Below, piece after piece: positions 23,396 through 30,497 of a DNA stretch of 43,445 bases. This stretch comes from Arthrobacter subterraneus (GTDB lineage: Bacteria; Actinomycetota; Actinomycetes; Actinomycetales; Micrococcaceae). The notes below the pieces were generated by a model. It worked only from the letters and a program-made list of their open reading frames with translations, was not told the origin of the DNA and made no database searches. The DNA is taken from positions 1 through 43,445 of the forward strand of contig NZ_FNDT01000021.1 of assembly GCF_900099735.1 (NCBI RefSeq). Direction: 5' to 3'. How positions within the stretch are numbered: the first letter of the stretch is position 1; each line of letters opens with the position of its first letter. The translations under genes were made by a program, and so were the position numbers.

Positions 23396-24797
23396 GGCGC
23401 ACCCCGTCTTTCCGGGCGGTGAGGTCAGCGCCCAGGTCCAGTTCGCTGATGCGCACCGGCATGGACGAGTCGAGGGAGGCATTCCCCGCGATTCCGACGG
23501 CGACGGCCCGCAATCCGTCCAGGTAGCCTGACGGCCTGCCCAGCGGGTCCTCCCCCGGACCCTCGAACAGGTCCGCGAGCAGGAGTGCATCACCGCCGCC
23601 GTGGCCGCCCTCCCCGTTCACAATCGGGATCTCGACGGCGGGCTCCCAGTGGCGCTGGAGGATGAGGCGCTCCCCGTTGGTACGGACGGCGTCGTCCTCC
23701 TCCACCGGTGTGGCGCTCGGGTCCACGACGTTCTTCTTGTCGGTACTGCCGGACACCGCTGCGCGCTCCACCACCTCAAGCTCGACGCGGCCCAGGGTTC
23801 CGTTCACCGCCACCCGGTACCCCTCCCAGGGGCTGTGCGCATTGAGGGAGTAGCTCAGGGTGGACCCGGTCCGGTAGTCCACCACCAGGGCGAGGTTGTC
23901 CTCGATGGTGATGCCGGGGGCAAAGACATCCTGATCGCGCTGGTAGCCGTCGTGATGCTCATTGGCGTAGTAGAGCGCGTTGAGGCGTTCATCGTCGCGC
24001 AGGTCGAGGGCAAAGGGATCACCCGCGGAGGCATCCGTGGTGCCGCGCTCCGGGCGGTCGGCCAGGCCGCGCGCGGCAGCGTTGCGGTCGCCGTAGAAGC
24101 GCAGGCCGCCGCTGGCGTAGACCCGCTCGGGCACGTCGTCGATCCACCAGTTCACCAGGTCAAAGTGGTGCGATGCCTTGTGGATCAGCAGTCCGCCGGA
24201 GTTCTCCTTGCGGCGGTGCCAGCGGCGGAAGTAGTCGGCGCCGTGGACGGTGTCGAGCATCCAGCTGAAGTCGATCGAGGTGACGGTGCCGATTGCACCG
24301 CTCTGGATGATCTCCTTCAGTGCGCTGTTGCGCGGCGAGTACCGGTAGTTGAAAGTCACGACGACGTCGCGGCCGGTCCGGTCGATCGCGTCGCAGATCC
24401 GGCGGCAGCCCTCGGCGTCGATGGTCAACGGTTTCTCTACGACGACGTCGGCGCCCGCTTCCAGCGCCTCAACGATGTAGTCGGCGTGGGTGTAGTCCGG
24501 CGTGGTGACGATGACGCGGTCAATCCGGTTGTCCCGGATGAACGAGGTCAGGTCCTGGGGCCTGAACTGGAGGATCTCCGTGCCGGGAGCCAGCTCCGCT
24601 GCCAGTCCGAGGTAGTACCCGGCCCGTCCCGGATTGGTGTCGGCGATGGCCACGAGTTCCGCGGAGGACGCGTGGTCGCCGAGCGCGGCGCGGACATACA
24701 TCTCTGCCCGCGCGCCGGTGCCGACCAGCGCCAGTCGGGTACGTTCGCGGTCCGCGGCCGGGTTCCCGGCGGGAAGAGTCTGGGGGGCGGTGCTCAT
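23388..24797 (-). CDS. Gfo/Idh/MocA-family oxidoreductase
   Basis: A 469-residue NAD(P)-dependent sugar dehydrogenase-type protein. The Rossmann start is LALVGTGARAEMYVRAAL (about 33-50), VAIADTNPGRAGYY follows, and VVVEKPLTIDAEG (about 119-131) holds the EKP motif with the catalytic lysine. TFNYRYSPRNSALKEIIQSG and GGLLIHKASHHFDLVNWW are typical of a long subfamily seen in polysaccharide-use loci. ATG 24797 has AAGGAG five bases ahead; the longer frame is dropped. It is the first gene of a four-gene operon (this gene, uronate dehydrogenase-like, KdgD-like, mandelate racemase-like) divergent from lacI. Substrate is probably a uronide or glycoside that feeds this pathway (inference). Confidence 0.85.
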   Translation of the reverse strand: MSTAPQTLPAGNPAADRERTRLALVGTGARAEMYVRAALGDHASSAELVAIADTNPGRAGYYLGLAAELAPGTEILQFRPQDLTSFIRDNRIDRVIVTTPDYTHADYIVEALEAGADVVVEKPLTIDAEGCRRICDAIDRTGRDVVVTFNYRYSPRNSALKEIIQSGAIGTVTSIDFSWMLDTVHGADYFRRWHRRKENSGGLLIHKASHHFDLVNWWIDDVPERVYASGGLRFYGDRNAAARGLADRPERGTTDASAGDPFALDLRDDERLNALYYANEHHDGYQRDQDVFAPGITIEDNLALVVDYRTGSTLSYSLNAHSPWEGYRVAVNGTLGRVELEVVERAAVSGSTDKKNVVDPSATPVEEDDAVRTNGERLILQRHWEPAVEIPIVNGEGGHGGGDALLLADLFEGPGEDPLGRPSGYLDGLRAVAVGIAGNASLDSSMPVRISELDLGADLTARKDGVRRG

Positions 24798-24848
24798 GTG
24801 GCTCCTTATGGTGGCCGTCAGGCGTGCGTCCAAAAAACTGCGAAATCG

Positions 24849-24862
24849 AGAAAACGTTTTCT
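24849..24862. promoter_or_regulatory. LacI-type operator between divergent Gfo operon and lacI
   Basis: AGAAAACGTTTTCT is a perfect 14-base palindrome centred on CG. It lies 52 bases before the Gfo start and 90 bases before lacI. The 12-base core is identical to the operator at 3226-3237, so one repressor probably controls both loci. Confidence 0.78.
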
Positions 24863-24951
24863 GGAAAGGTTATATGCTTTCTATCAACACACCGGTACGC
24901 CCGTCAACCATTCGTTGCGGGGGCGCCGATCCCCATCCGGATGAGGAAGCA

Positions 24952-25977
24952 ATGGCCAGGAAAACAGCCAACCGCAGGGTAGGCATTACCGACGTCGCGC
25001 AACGGGCTGGAGTCTCACTGGCCTCGGTCTCGCGGGTCATGAACGGCAACTTCAGCGTGGACCCCGATATTGCCGCCCGGGTCCGCGCCGCCGCAGCCGA
25101 GCTCAACTACCACCCCAACGCGGTGGGTCGGAGCCTGGCCCTCGGCAAGACGGACACCATCGGGATTGTGGTTCCGGACCTGGCCAACCCCACCTTCCAG
25201 GGCATGCTCCGCGGAGTCAGCCGCGCCGCCGCCCAGGACGGCTACCGCGTACTGATTGCGGACTCCTCCGAGGTCTCCAGCGAGGAATCCATCCTGGCGG
25301 GCGAGGCACGGCGGCGGTGTGACGGCGTCGTACTCTGCGCGCCACGCATGAATGAAGCGGAGCTGGAGGCGCTGCTTCCGTCCCTCCAGCCGCTGGTGCT
25401 CATCAACCGTTCGACGGCGGACACCCAGACCCCCAGCCTCGTAGTGGACTACGGCCAGGGCATCCAGGACCTGGCCGCGCACCTGGTGGAACTCGGCCAC
25501 ACCCGACTGGTGTTTCTCGCCGGACCGGAACGCAGCGCCGGCAACCAGGCCCGCCTGCAGGGGCTGGAGAAGTTCCGCGTGGACCACCCGGAAGTGGAGC
25601 TGACCACGCTCCCCGCGGGCTCGAGTTTCGAAGCGGGCCATGTGTCCGCGGTGGCGGTTCTCGCAACCGGCGCTACGGGCGTGCTGGCCTTCAACGACCT
25701 CGTGGCCATGGGACTGCTGAGCGGGCTCCATGAGCGGGGCGTCGATGTTCCCGGAGATATCTCGGTGACCGGCTTTGACGACATCCCGTTTGCGAATTAC
25801 ACGACGCCGCCGCTGACCACTGCGGCGGTGGCGATCAATGACATCGGCGAGCAGGCGTGGCATGAGCTGCGTCAGCTCCTCGGTGACGGGGATCCCGAAC
25901 CCGCGCACACCACCTTCCAGCCGGAGCTGAAGCGCCGCGGGAGCACCGGTCGGGTCAAGAAGCCCACCCTAAGTTGA
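24952..25977 (+). CDS. LacI-family regulator of the aldarate operon and transporter operon
   Basis: A 341-residue repressor. The helix-turn-helix is ITDVAQRAGVSLASVSRVMN (about 11-30), followed by the hinge VRAAAAELNYHPNAVGRSLA, in which the leucine and alanines suit binding to a CG-centred site. The ligand core shows TIGIVVPDLANPTFQGML, LVVDYGQGIQDLAAHLVELGH and TGFDDIPFANYTTPPLTTAA. ATG 24952 (GAGGA four bases upstream) is chosen; the open frame runs much further upstream through the promoter and must be chance. It is divergent from the Gfo operon and shares the intergenic palindrome. Autoregulation and control of the distant operon at 3405 are inferred from identical operators. Confidence 0.9.
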   Translation: MARKTANRRVGITDVAQRAGVSLASVSRVMNGNFSVDPDIAARVRAAAAELNYHPNAVGRSLALGKTDTIGIVVPDLANPTFQGMLRGVSRAAAQDGYRVLIADSSEVSSEESILAGEARRRCDGVVLCAPRMNEAELEALLPSLQPLVLINRSTADTQTPSLVVDYGQGIQDLAAHLVELGHTRLVFLAGPERSAGNQARLQGLEKFRVDHPEVELTTLPAGSSFEAGHVSAVAVLATGATGVLAFNDLVAMGLLSGLHERGVDVPGDISVTGFDDIPFANYTTPPLTTAAVAINDIGEQAWHELRQLLGDGDPEPAHTTFQPELKRRGSTGRVKKPTLS

Positions 25978-26035
25978 TTCCGGATGCAAAGCAGACTTAG
26001 TGTTTTCGGAAGGAACACCACCTAAAGGAGGCATC

Positions 26036-26302
26036 ATGATTGGCTTTATCATTGCCGGATTGATCATCGGGGCGCTCGCCCGGCTCATCAAGCCAGGCAA
26101 GCAGAACCTCGGGCTGCTCGCAACGCTACTGCTCGGACTGGCCGGATCGGTGATCGGAGGGCTGGTTGCCAGCTTCTTCCACACCGGCGGAATCTTCGAG
26201 CTGAACGTGCTCGGCTTCATCGTTGCGGTCATCGCAGCGGTTCTGCTGATCGGCGTTGCCGAGTCGCTATCCGGTCGCCGCAACCGCAGCGTTCGCCGGT
26301 AA
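26036..26302 (+). CDS. GlsB/YeaQ/YmgE family small membrane protein
   Basis: An 88-residue, very hydrophobic protein with three membrane segments: IGFIIAGLIIGALARLI, LGLLATLLLGLAGSVIGGLV and LNVLGFIVAVIAAVLLIGVA, ending in a basic RRNRSVRR tail. IIGALARLIKPGKQ is the family's conserved loop (iiGwLA.likpG). These transglycosylase-associated or stress-response proteins are common, small and of unproven function. AAGGAGG with four bases spacing fixes ATG 26036; a longer frame from 26000 is ignored. It is convergent with pntB and separated by a strong bidirectional terminator. A short inverted repeat (GTGTT/AACAC) lies just upstream of the ribosome binding site. Confidence 0.85.
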   Translation: MIGFIIAGLIIGALARLIKPGKQNLGLLATLLLGLAGSVIGGLVASFFHTGGIFELNVLGFIVAVIAAVLLIGVAESLSGRRNRSVRR

Positions 26303-26328
26303 GCACCGTCAGGGCGCACCGCGCCTCG

Positions 26329-26400
26329 CACAGAAACGGCCCTTGGGCGCAGAATCGCCGGTTCGAACCGGCGGTCCTGCACCCGGGGGCCGTTTTTGTG
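26329..26400. terminator. Bidirectional composite hairpin terminator
   Basis: Outer arms of 14 bases (26329-26342, 26387-26400; 13 pair), a middle stem GGGCGCAG/CTGCACCC with one mismatch, and an inner perfect 18-base palindrome at 26356-26373. TTTTT at 26393-26397 gives a U-run on the plus strand. It ends the GlsB gene and the convergent pntB transcript. Confidence 0.8.
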
Positions 26401-26416
26401 CCCGGTGCGGCGTCCG

Positions 26417-27790
26417 CTACAGCGCCTTCACCGCACCGAGCACCCTCGTCAGCGACTCCTTGGCGTCCCCGAACAGCAGGGTGGTCTTCGGCGAATACAG
26501 CAGCTCGTTTTCGATGCCGGCGAACCCCGGACGCATGGACCGCTTGAGGAAGACCACCTGCCCGGCATCAGAGACCTCGAGGATCGGCATCCCATAGATC
26601 GGTGACCCGGGCGACGTCTTTGCCGCCGGGTTCACCACATCGTTGGCGCCCACCACCAGTGCAACGTCCACGTTCCGGAATTCCGGGTTCACCTCGGCCA
26701 TCTCCCGCAGGGACTCGTACGGCACGTTAGCCTCCGCGAGCAGCACGTTCATGTGCCCCGGCATCCGGCCGGCCACCGGATGGATCGCGAAGGAAACCTC
26801 GACGCCCCGTGCTTCCAGCGCGTCCGCGAGCTCGGCTATAGTGTGCTGGCCCTGGGACACCGCAAGCCCGTAGCCGGGCACCATCACCACCCGCTGCGCG
26901 TACCCGAGCATGACGGCGACATCCTCCGGCCCCGACGCCCGCACCGGCCGCTCGCTCACCGTTCCTCCCCCGGCCGTGGACCCGCCGCGGAACGCGCCGA
27001 ACAGGATCCCGCTGACCCCGCGACCCATCGCGGCGGCCATCGCCCGGGTCAGGATGGTGCCGCTGGCGCCGACCAGTGTTCCGGCCACGAGCAGCAGCAC
27101 GTTGTCCAGCACCACGCCGGAGGCCGCCACGGCCAGCCCGGTAAACGCGTTGAGCAGGGAAATGACGATCGGCACGTCCGCGCCTCCGACCGGCAGCACC
27201 AACAGCACTCCACCCGCCAGCCCGAGTAGCAGCAGCACGCTCGCCCACACCAGGTTGCCCGTCGCCGTCACCAGCACCGCAGCCACCAGAAGGGCAACGA
27301 CGACGGCGGTCATCGCGAACCGCATGCCGGTGAAGATGACCGGGCGGGTGGTCATCAGTTCCTGCAGCTTCGCGACGGTGATCGCCGAGCCGGCGAAGGA
27401 CACCGCACCCACCACGAGAGTGAAGACGACGGCGGCACGCACCCATGCGCCGTCGTGCGCTGCCAGTTCCAGGATGGCCACCAGCGCCGCCGCACCGCCG
27501 CCGACCCCGTTGAAAAGCGCGACCAGCTGCGGCATCTGGGTCATGTGGACGCGCCGCGCGATGGGCGCGGCGATTGCGGCACCCACTGCCACCGCAATCA
27601 GGATGGCCGGCAGGTTCTCCAGCCGGGCGGACAGGAAGACGGTGACGACGGCGATCGCCGCTCCCGCCGCACCGATGAGGTTGCCGCGGCGGGCGGTGCG
27701 CGGGGAGCTCAGGCCCTTCAGCGCTAGGATGAAGCAGACCGCGACCGCCAGGTACAGCAGGGCCGTGGCTTCGGAGGGGAGGACGTTCAT
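26417..27790 (-). CDS. pntB: NAD(P) transhydrogenase subunit beta
   Basis: A 457-residue subunit of the proton-translocating transhydrogenase that transfers hydride between NADH and NADP+ at the cost of the proton gradient. The N-terminal part has many membrane segments (domain II: LLYLAVAVCFILALKGL, MPQLVALFNGVGGGAAALVA, and others); the C-terminal soluble domain III binds NADP, with VVMVPGYGLAVSQGQHTIAE, FAIHPVAGRMPGHMNVLLAE and VVGANDVVNPAA as hallmarks. ATG 27790 overlaps pntAB in ATGA form; the longer frame through pntAB is a shadow. Last of three coupled genes; a bidirectional terminator follows. Provides NADPH or balances redox. Confidence 0.93.
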   Translation of the reverse strand: MNVLPSEATALLYLAVAVCFILALKGLSSPRTARRGNLIGAAGAAIAVVTVFLSARLENLPAILIAVAVGAAIAAPIARRVHMTQMPQLVALFNGVGGGAAALVAILELAAHDGAWVRAAVVFTLVVGAVSFAGSAITVAKLQELMTTRPVIFTGMRFAMTAVVVALLVAAVLVTATGNLVWASVLLLLGLAGGVLLVLPVGGADVPIVISLLNAFTGLAVAASGVVLDNVLLLVAGTLVGASGTILTRAMAAAMGRGVSGILFGAFRGGSTAGGGTVSERPVRASGPEDVAVMLGYAQRVVMVPGYGLAVSQGQHTIAELADALEARGVEVSFAIHPVAGRMPGHMNVLLAEANVPYESLREMAEVNPEFRNVDVALVVGANDVVNPAAKTSPGSPIYGMPILEVSDAGQVVFLKRSMRPGFAGIENELLYSPKTTLLFGDAKESLTRVLGAVKAL

Positions 27791-28098
27791 GCGCCGTGCT
27801 CCGGGTCGGAGTTCCCTGACTGGGTGCGGCCGCGGAACATGTGGAGCATCCGGTCGGTCACTACAAATCCGCCCACCAGGTTCACCGTGGCAAGCAGCAC
27901 CGCGAGCAGTGCGAGTCCCAATGGCAGCGGTTCGGCGGCCTGCCCCGCCACGAGGATGGCGCCGACGAGGATGATCCCGTGGATGGCGTTGGCGCCGGAC
28001 ATCAGCGGCGTGTGGAGGGTGCTGGTCACCTTGGAGACCACCTCGAAGCCGACAAAGACGGCGAGCACCACCACGGTGAGCAGGGTGGACAGGTCCAT
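27787..28098 (-). CDS. pntAB: NAD(P) transhydrogenase subunit alpha, membrane part
   Basis: A 103-residue subunit that supplies the first membrane segments of domain II. LLTVVVLAVFVGFEVVSKV is the first helix; TSTLHTPLMSGANAIHGIIL is the signature of this subunit, followed by LALLAVLLATVNLVGGFVVTDRML. In many proteobacteria this piece is fused to the alpha subunit; a separate gene is usual in actinobacteria. Its ATG shares one base with the stop of pntAA, and its stop overlaps pntB in ATGA form, so all three are tightly coupled. Confidence 0.93.
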   Translation of the reverse strand: MDLSTLLTVVVLAVFVGFEVVSKVTSTLHTPLMSGANAIHGIILVGAILVAGQAAEPLPLGLALLAVLLATVNLVGGFVVTDRMLHMFRGRTQSGNSDPEHGA

Positions 28099-29243
28099 CA
28101 GGAGGCTCCTTCCAGTGCGGCGGCAGTGGGTTGGTGCAGCACCGCGCCCTCGGAGGTGAGGCACGCTCCGGCAACGACGTCATCGGCGAAGTCCGGGACC
28201 ACCCGACCGTCGACGGTCATGAGTTCCACCAGGTTGGCGACGTTGGCGGCAAACAGCCGCGACGCGTCGGCGGCCATGGCCGAGGCCGCGTCCTTCATAC
28301 CCACCAGGGTGACGGTGCCACCGTCCCCCGGCACCGCGACGCTGTGCCCCGCCCGTGTGCCTTCCACGTTCCCACCGGTCTCGGCGGCGAGGTCGACGAC
28401 GACGGCACCGCCCTTCATTCCCTGCACCATGGCGGTGGTCACCAGGAGCGGCGCGGGCTTGCCGGGGACGGCAGCCGTGGTGATCAGGACGTCCGATGCC
28501 GCGATGTGCGGGGCGAGGAGCTCCCGCTGACGTGCCGCCCGGTCCTCGCTCATCTCCCGGGCGTATCCGCCGGAGCCTTCAATGGCGTCCAGGTCGAGGT
28601 GGATGAAGGTGCCGCCCAGGGAGGTGACCTCATCCTTGGAGGCGGGGCGGACGTCATACGCGGAGACCCTGGCGCCCAGCCGTTTCGCCGTTCCGATCGC
28701 CTGGAGCCCGGCCACGCCGGCGCCGAGCACCAGGACGCGGGCGGGGGGAACGGTTCCCGCCGCCGTCATATAGAGGGGGAAGAAGCGGGGAAAACGGATT
28801 GCCGCCTCGAGGACCGCGCGGTATCCGGCCACGAGGGACTGGGAGGACAGCGCATCCATGGACTGGGCGCGGGAAATCCGCGGGATGAGCTCGAGCGCAA
28901 AGGAGGTCACCCCTGCCTCGGCCAGGGCGCGGACGGTGGGCAGTTCCGCTGCCGGGGAGGCGAAGCCCACCGTAATGGTGCCGGGACGCAGCCGGCAGGC
29001 TTCCTCCACGGTCAGCGGCGCGACATGGCACAGGACCGCGGGGGCGATTGTGTTCTCGTCGAGGGTCGGGACGACGAGGGCTCCGGCCGCACGGTACGCC
29101 GCGTCGTCGTGCCCTGCGTGGACCCCGGCGCCGGATTCAACAGCGATGTCCAGGCCGAGCTTCGCCAGTTGGCGGACGGAGGCGGGGGTCGCCGCCACCC
29201 GGCGCTCGCCCGCCCGGGTTTCCCGCTTGATTCCCACCAACAC
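28098..29243 (-). CDS. pntAA: NAD(P) transhydrogenase subunit alpha, NAD-binding part
   Basis: A 381-residue soluble domain I. The alanine dehydrogenase/PNT-like start is VGIKRETRAGERRVAATPAS, the NAD-binding Rossmann loop is VLGAGVAGLQAIGTAKRLGA (about 165-184), followed by VSAYDVRPASKDEV, and the RQRELLAPHIAASDVLITTA and GSVIVD-like GGAVVVDLAAETGGN blocks. Start is GTG 29243; in-frame TTG and GTG two and three codons on are alternatives, with GGAAGGG upstream. An inverted repeat with 8-base arms at 29262-29291 lies in the leader. First gene of pntAA-pntAB-pntB. Confidence 0.92.
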   Translation of the reverse strand: MLVGIKRETRAGERRVAATPASVRQLAKLGLDIAVESGAGVHAGHDDAAYRAAGALVVPTLDENTIAPAVLCHVAPLTVEEACRLRPGTITVGFASPAAELPTVRALAEAGVTSFALELIPRISRAQSMDALSSQSLVAGYRAVLEAAIRFPRFFPLYMTAAGTVPPARVLVLGAGVAGLQAIGTAKRLGARVSAYDVRPASKDEVTSLGGTFIHLDLDAIEGSGGYAREMSEDRAARQRELLAPHIAASDVLITTAAVPGKPAPLLVTTAMVQGMKGGAVVVDLAAETGGNVEGTRAGHSVAVPGDGGTVTLVGMKDAASAMAADASRLFAANVANLVELMTVDGRVVPDFADDVVAGACLTSEGAVLHQPTAAALEGAS

Positions 29244-29261
29244 AGTCCGGTTCCCTTCCAG

Positions 29262-29291
29262 GTCTCAGCACCTTCGCCCAGCCGCTGAGAC
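29262..29291 (-). promoter_or_regulatory. Inverted repeat upstream of pntAA
   Basis: GTCTCAGC and GCTGAGAC (29262-29269, 29284-29291) flank 14 bases, a perfect 8-base match, ending 19 bases before the pntAA start and just before its ribosome binding site. It could be an operator or a leader hairpin; no regulator is indicated. Confidence 0.4.
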
Positions 29292-29418
29292 TTAGCATCA
29301 CACAGCCGGGGTACCTGCGGAATGCAACGGCGGCCGGTGTTGCGGGAAGGTTATGCGGCGGCTCGTCCAAAGGCGGCCATGGGTTGACGCGGCAGGCGGA
29401 CGGCAGAAGGCGGCGGGC

Positions 29419-30435
29419 TCAGGCCGATTCCCGCCAGACCACGGACGTCTCAAGCATCCGCACCTCGGCATCCTTGCCCTCGATCTGCGCGAGGACCAAC
29501 TCGGCAGCCGCCCGCCCCAGGAGGTCAGCGGGCTGCTTCACCGTGGACAGCTGCGGTTTGCAGCGCAGTGCCCAGCTGCTGTCATCGAAGCCGACAATGC
29601 CGACGTCTTCCGGCACCCGGCGCCCGTGCTCCTGGAGCGTGGCCATGGCCCCGGCCGCCACTGCGTCGGACGCGGCAAAAACGCCATCGAGGTCCGGGTG
29701 TCGGCGGAGGAGTTCCGCCATCCCGTCAGCTCCGGCAGCGTAGGTGTAGAGCGGGAATTCGATCACGAGATCGGGGCGGAACGCCGCCCCGACGGCCGTC
29801 CGGAAGCCCTCCAGCCGGTCCTGGCCGGAGTCGCGGTCCAGTGCGCACGCGATCATGGCCACCTTCTTCCGTCCGGTGGCCAACAGCCGCTCGACAATGG
29901 CCCGGGCGGCGCTCACATTGTCGATCCCCACGTACGGGAGGTCAGGGGTTCCCGGCGGATGGCCAACAAAGGCGGCCGGGATTCCGAGGTTCCGCACCGC
30001 CGTCGCAATTGGATCGGCAGTGCGTGCGGAAATGATGACGGCGCCGTCCACCAGGCCCCCGCGGAGATAGTCCGCCACCCTCTGGCTGTCGCGGGCGGTG
30101 TCGATGATCAGGGAAACCAGCTGGTAGTCGGCGGCGGAGAGCACCGAGTTGGCGCCGAGGAGGATGGACCCGATGTTCGGGTCCTCGAAGAGCAGTGAGT
30201 GCGGCTCGTGGATGATCAGCCCGATGGCCCGGGACTCCTGGCGCACCAGGTTCCGCGCCGCCGAATTGCGCACGTAACCGACCTTCGCAATGGCTGACTC
30301 GACGGCCATTTTGGCCTCGGGCGAAACGTACTTCTCCCCATTCACCACGCGGGACACAGTGCCCCGGGACAAGCCCGCGGCGGAGGCAACGTCGTTGATC
30401 GTTGCGCGCCGCCGGCGCGTGCGGGTGGAGTCCAT
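29419..30435 (-). CDS. LacI-family regulator of the GH42 operon
   Basis: A 338-residue LacI/GalR repressor. Helix-turn-helix: INDVASAAGLSRGTVSRVVN (about 13-32), then the hinge VESAIAKVGYVRNSAARNLV. The core includes AIGLIIHEPHSLLFEDPNIG, LVSLIIDTARDSQRVADYLR and VGIVGFDDSSWALRCKPQLS. ACTGTA at 30443-30448 (minus strand TACAGT) lies seven bases before the ATG, suggesting a leaderless transcript; no ribosome binding site is seen. It was probably divergent from the GH42 gene, whose promoter now lies 1.4 kb away because an insertion sequence sits between them. The twin CG-centred operators at 31876 and 31922 are its likely targets. Confidence 0.9.
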   Translation of the reverse strand: MDSTRTRRRRATINDVASAAGLSRGTVSRVVNGEKYVSPEAKMAVESAIAKVGYVRNSAARNLVRQESRAIGLIIHEPHSLLFEDPNIGSILLGANSVLSAADYQLVSLIIDTARDSQRVADYLRGGLVDGAVIISARTADPIATAVRNLGIPAAFVGHPPGTPDLPYVGIDNVSAARAIVERLLATGRKKVAMIACALDRDSGQDRLEGFRTAVGAAFRPDLVIEFPLYTYAAGADGMAELLRRHPDLDGVFAASDAVAAGAMATLQEHGRRVPEDVGIVGFDDSSWALRCKPQLSTVKQPADLLGRAAAELVLAQIEGKDAEVRMLETSVVWRESA

Positions 30436-30497
30436 ACCGCTTACTGTAACCGAGCCTGCGGTGCCCGCGCCGGGGAGAAAACGCCTGAGGAATCATG

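Noticed and set aside
22448..23593. Longer uronate dehydrogenase-like protein starting at 23593
   Set aside because: The first 66 codons are a shadow of the Gfo gene; the Rossmann motif begins about nine residues after GTG 23395.
24634..24951. N-terminal extension of the LacI regulator through the Gfo promoter
   Set aside because: It would cover the operator and the divergent gene start; a proper ribosome binding site precedes ATG 24952, directly before the helix-turn-helix.
26351..26386. tRNA gene or tRNA 3' end, because of GGTTCGAACC followed by a CACC-like stretch
   Set aside because: No matching 5' acceptor strand, D arm or anticodon arm lies upstream; the sequence is explained as the tip of a nested terminator hairpin.
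26417..28183. A 588-residue pntB with an N-terminal extension
   Set aside because: The extra residues are an out-of-frame reading of pntAB; ATG 27790 with an ATGA overlap gives the normal protein.
30474..30489. LacI-type operator half site GAGAAAACGC upstream of the lacI gene at 29419
   Set aside because: Only the left half matches the operators at 3226 and 24849; the right half does not pair, so it is not a supported site.
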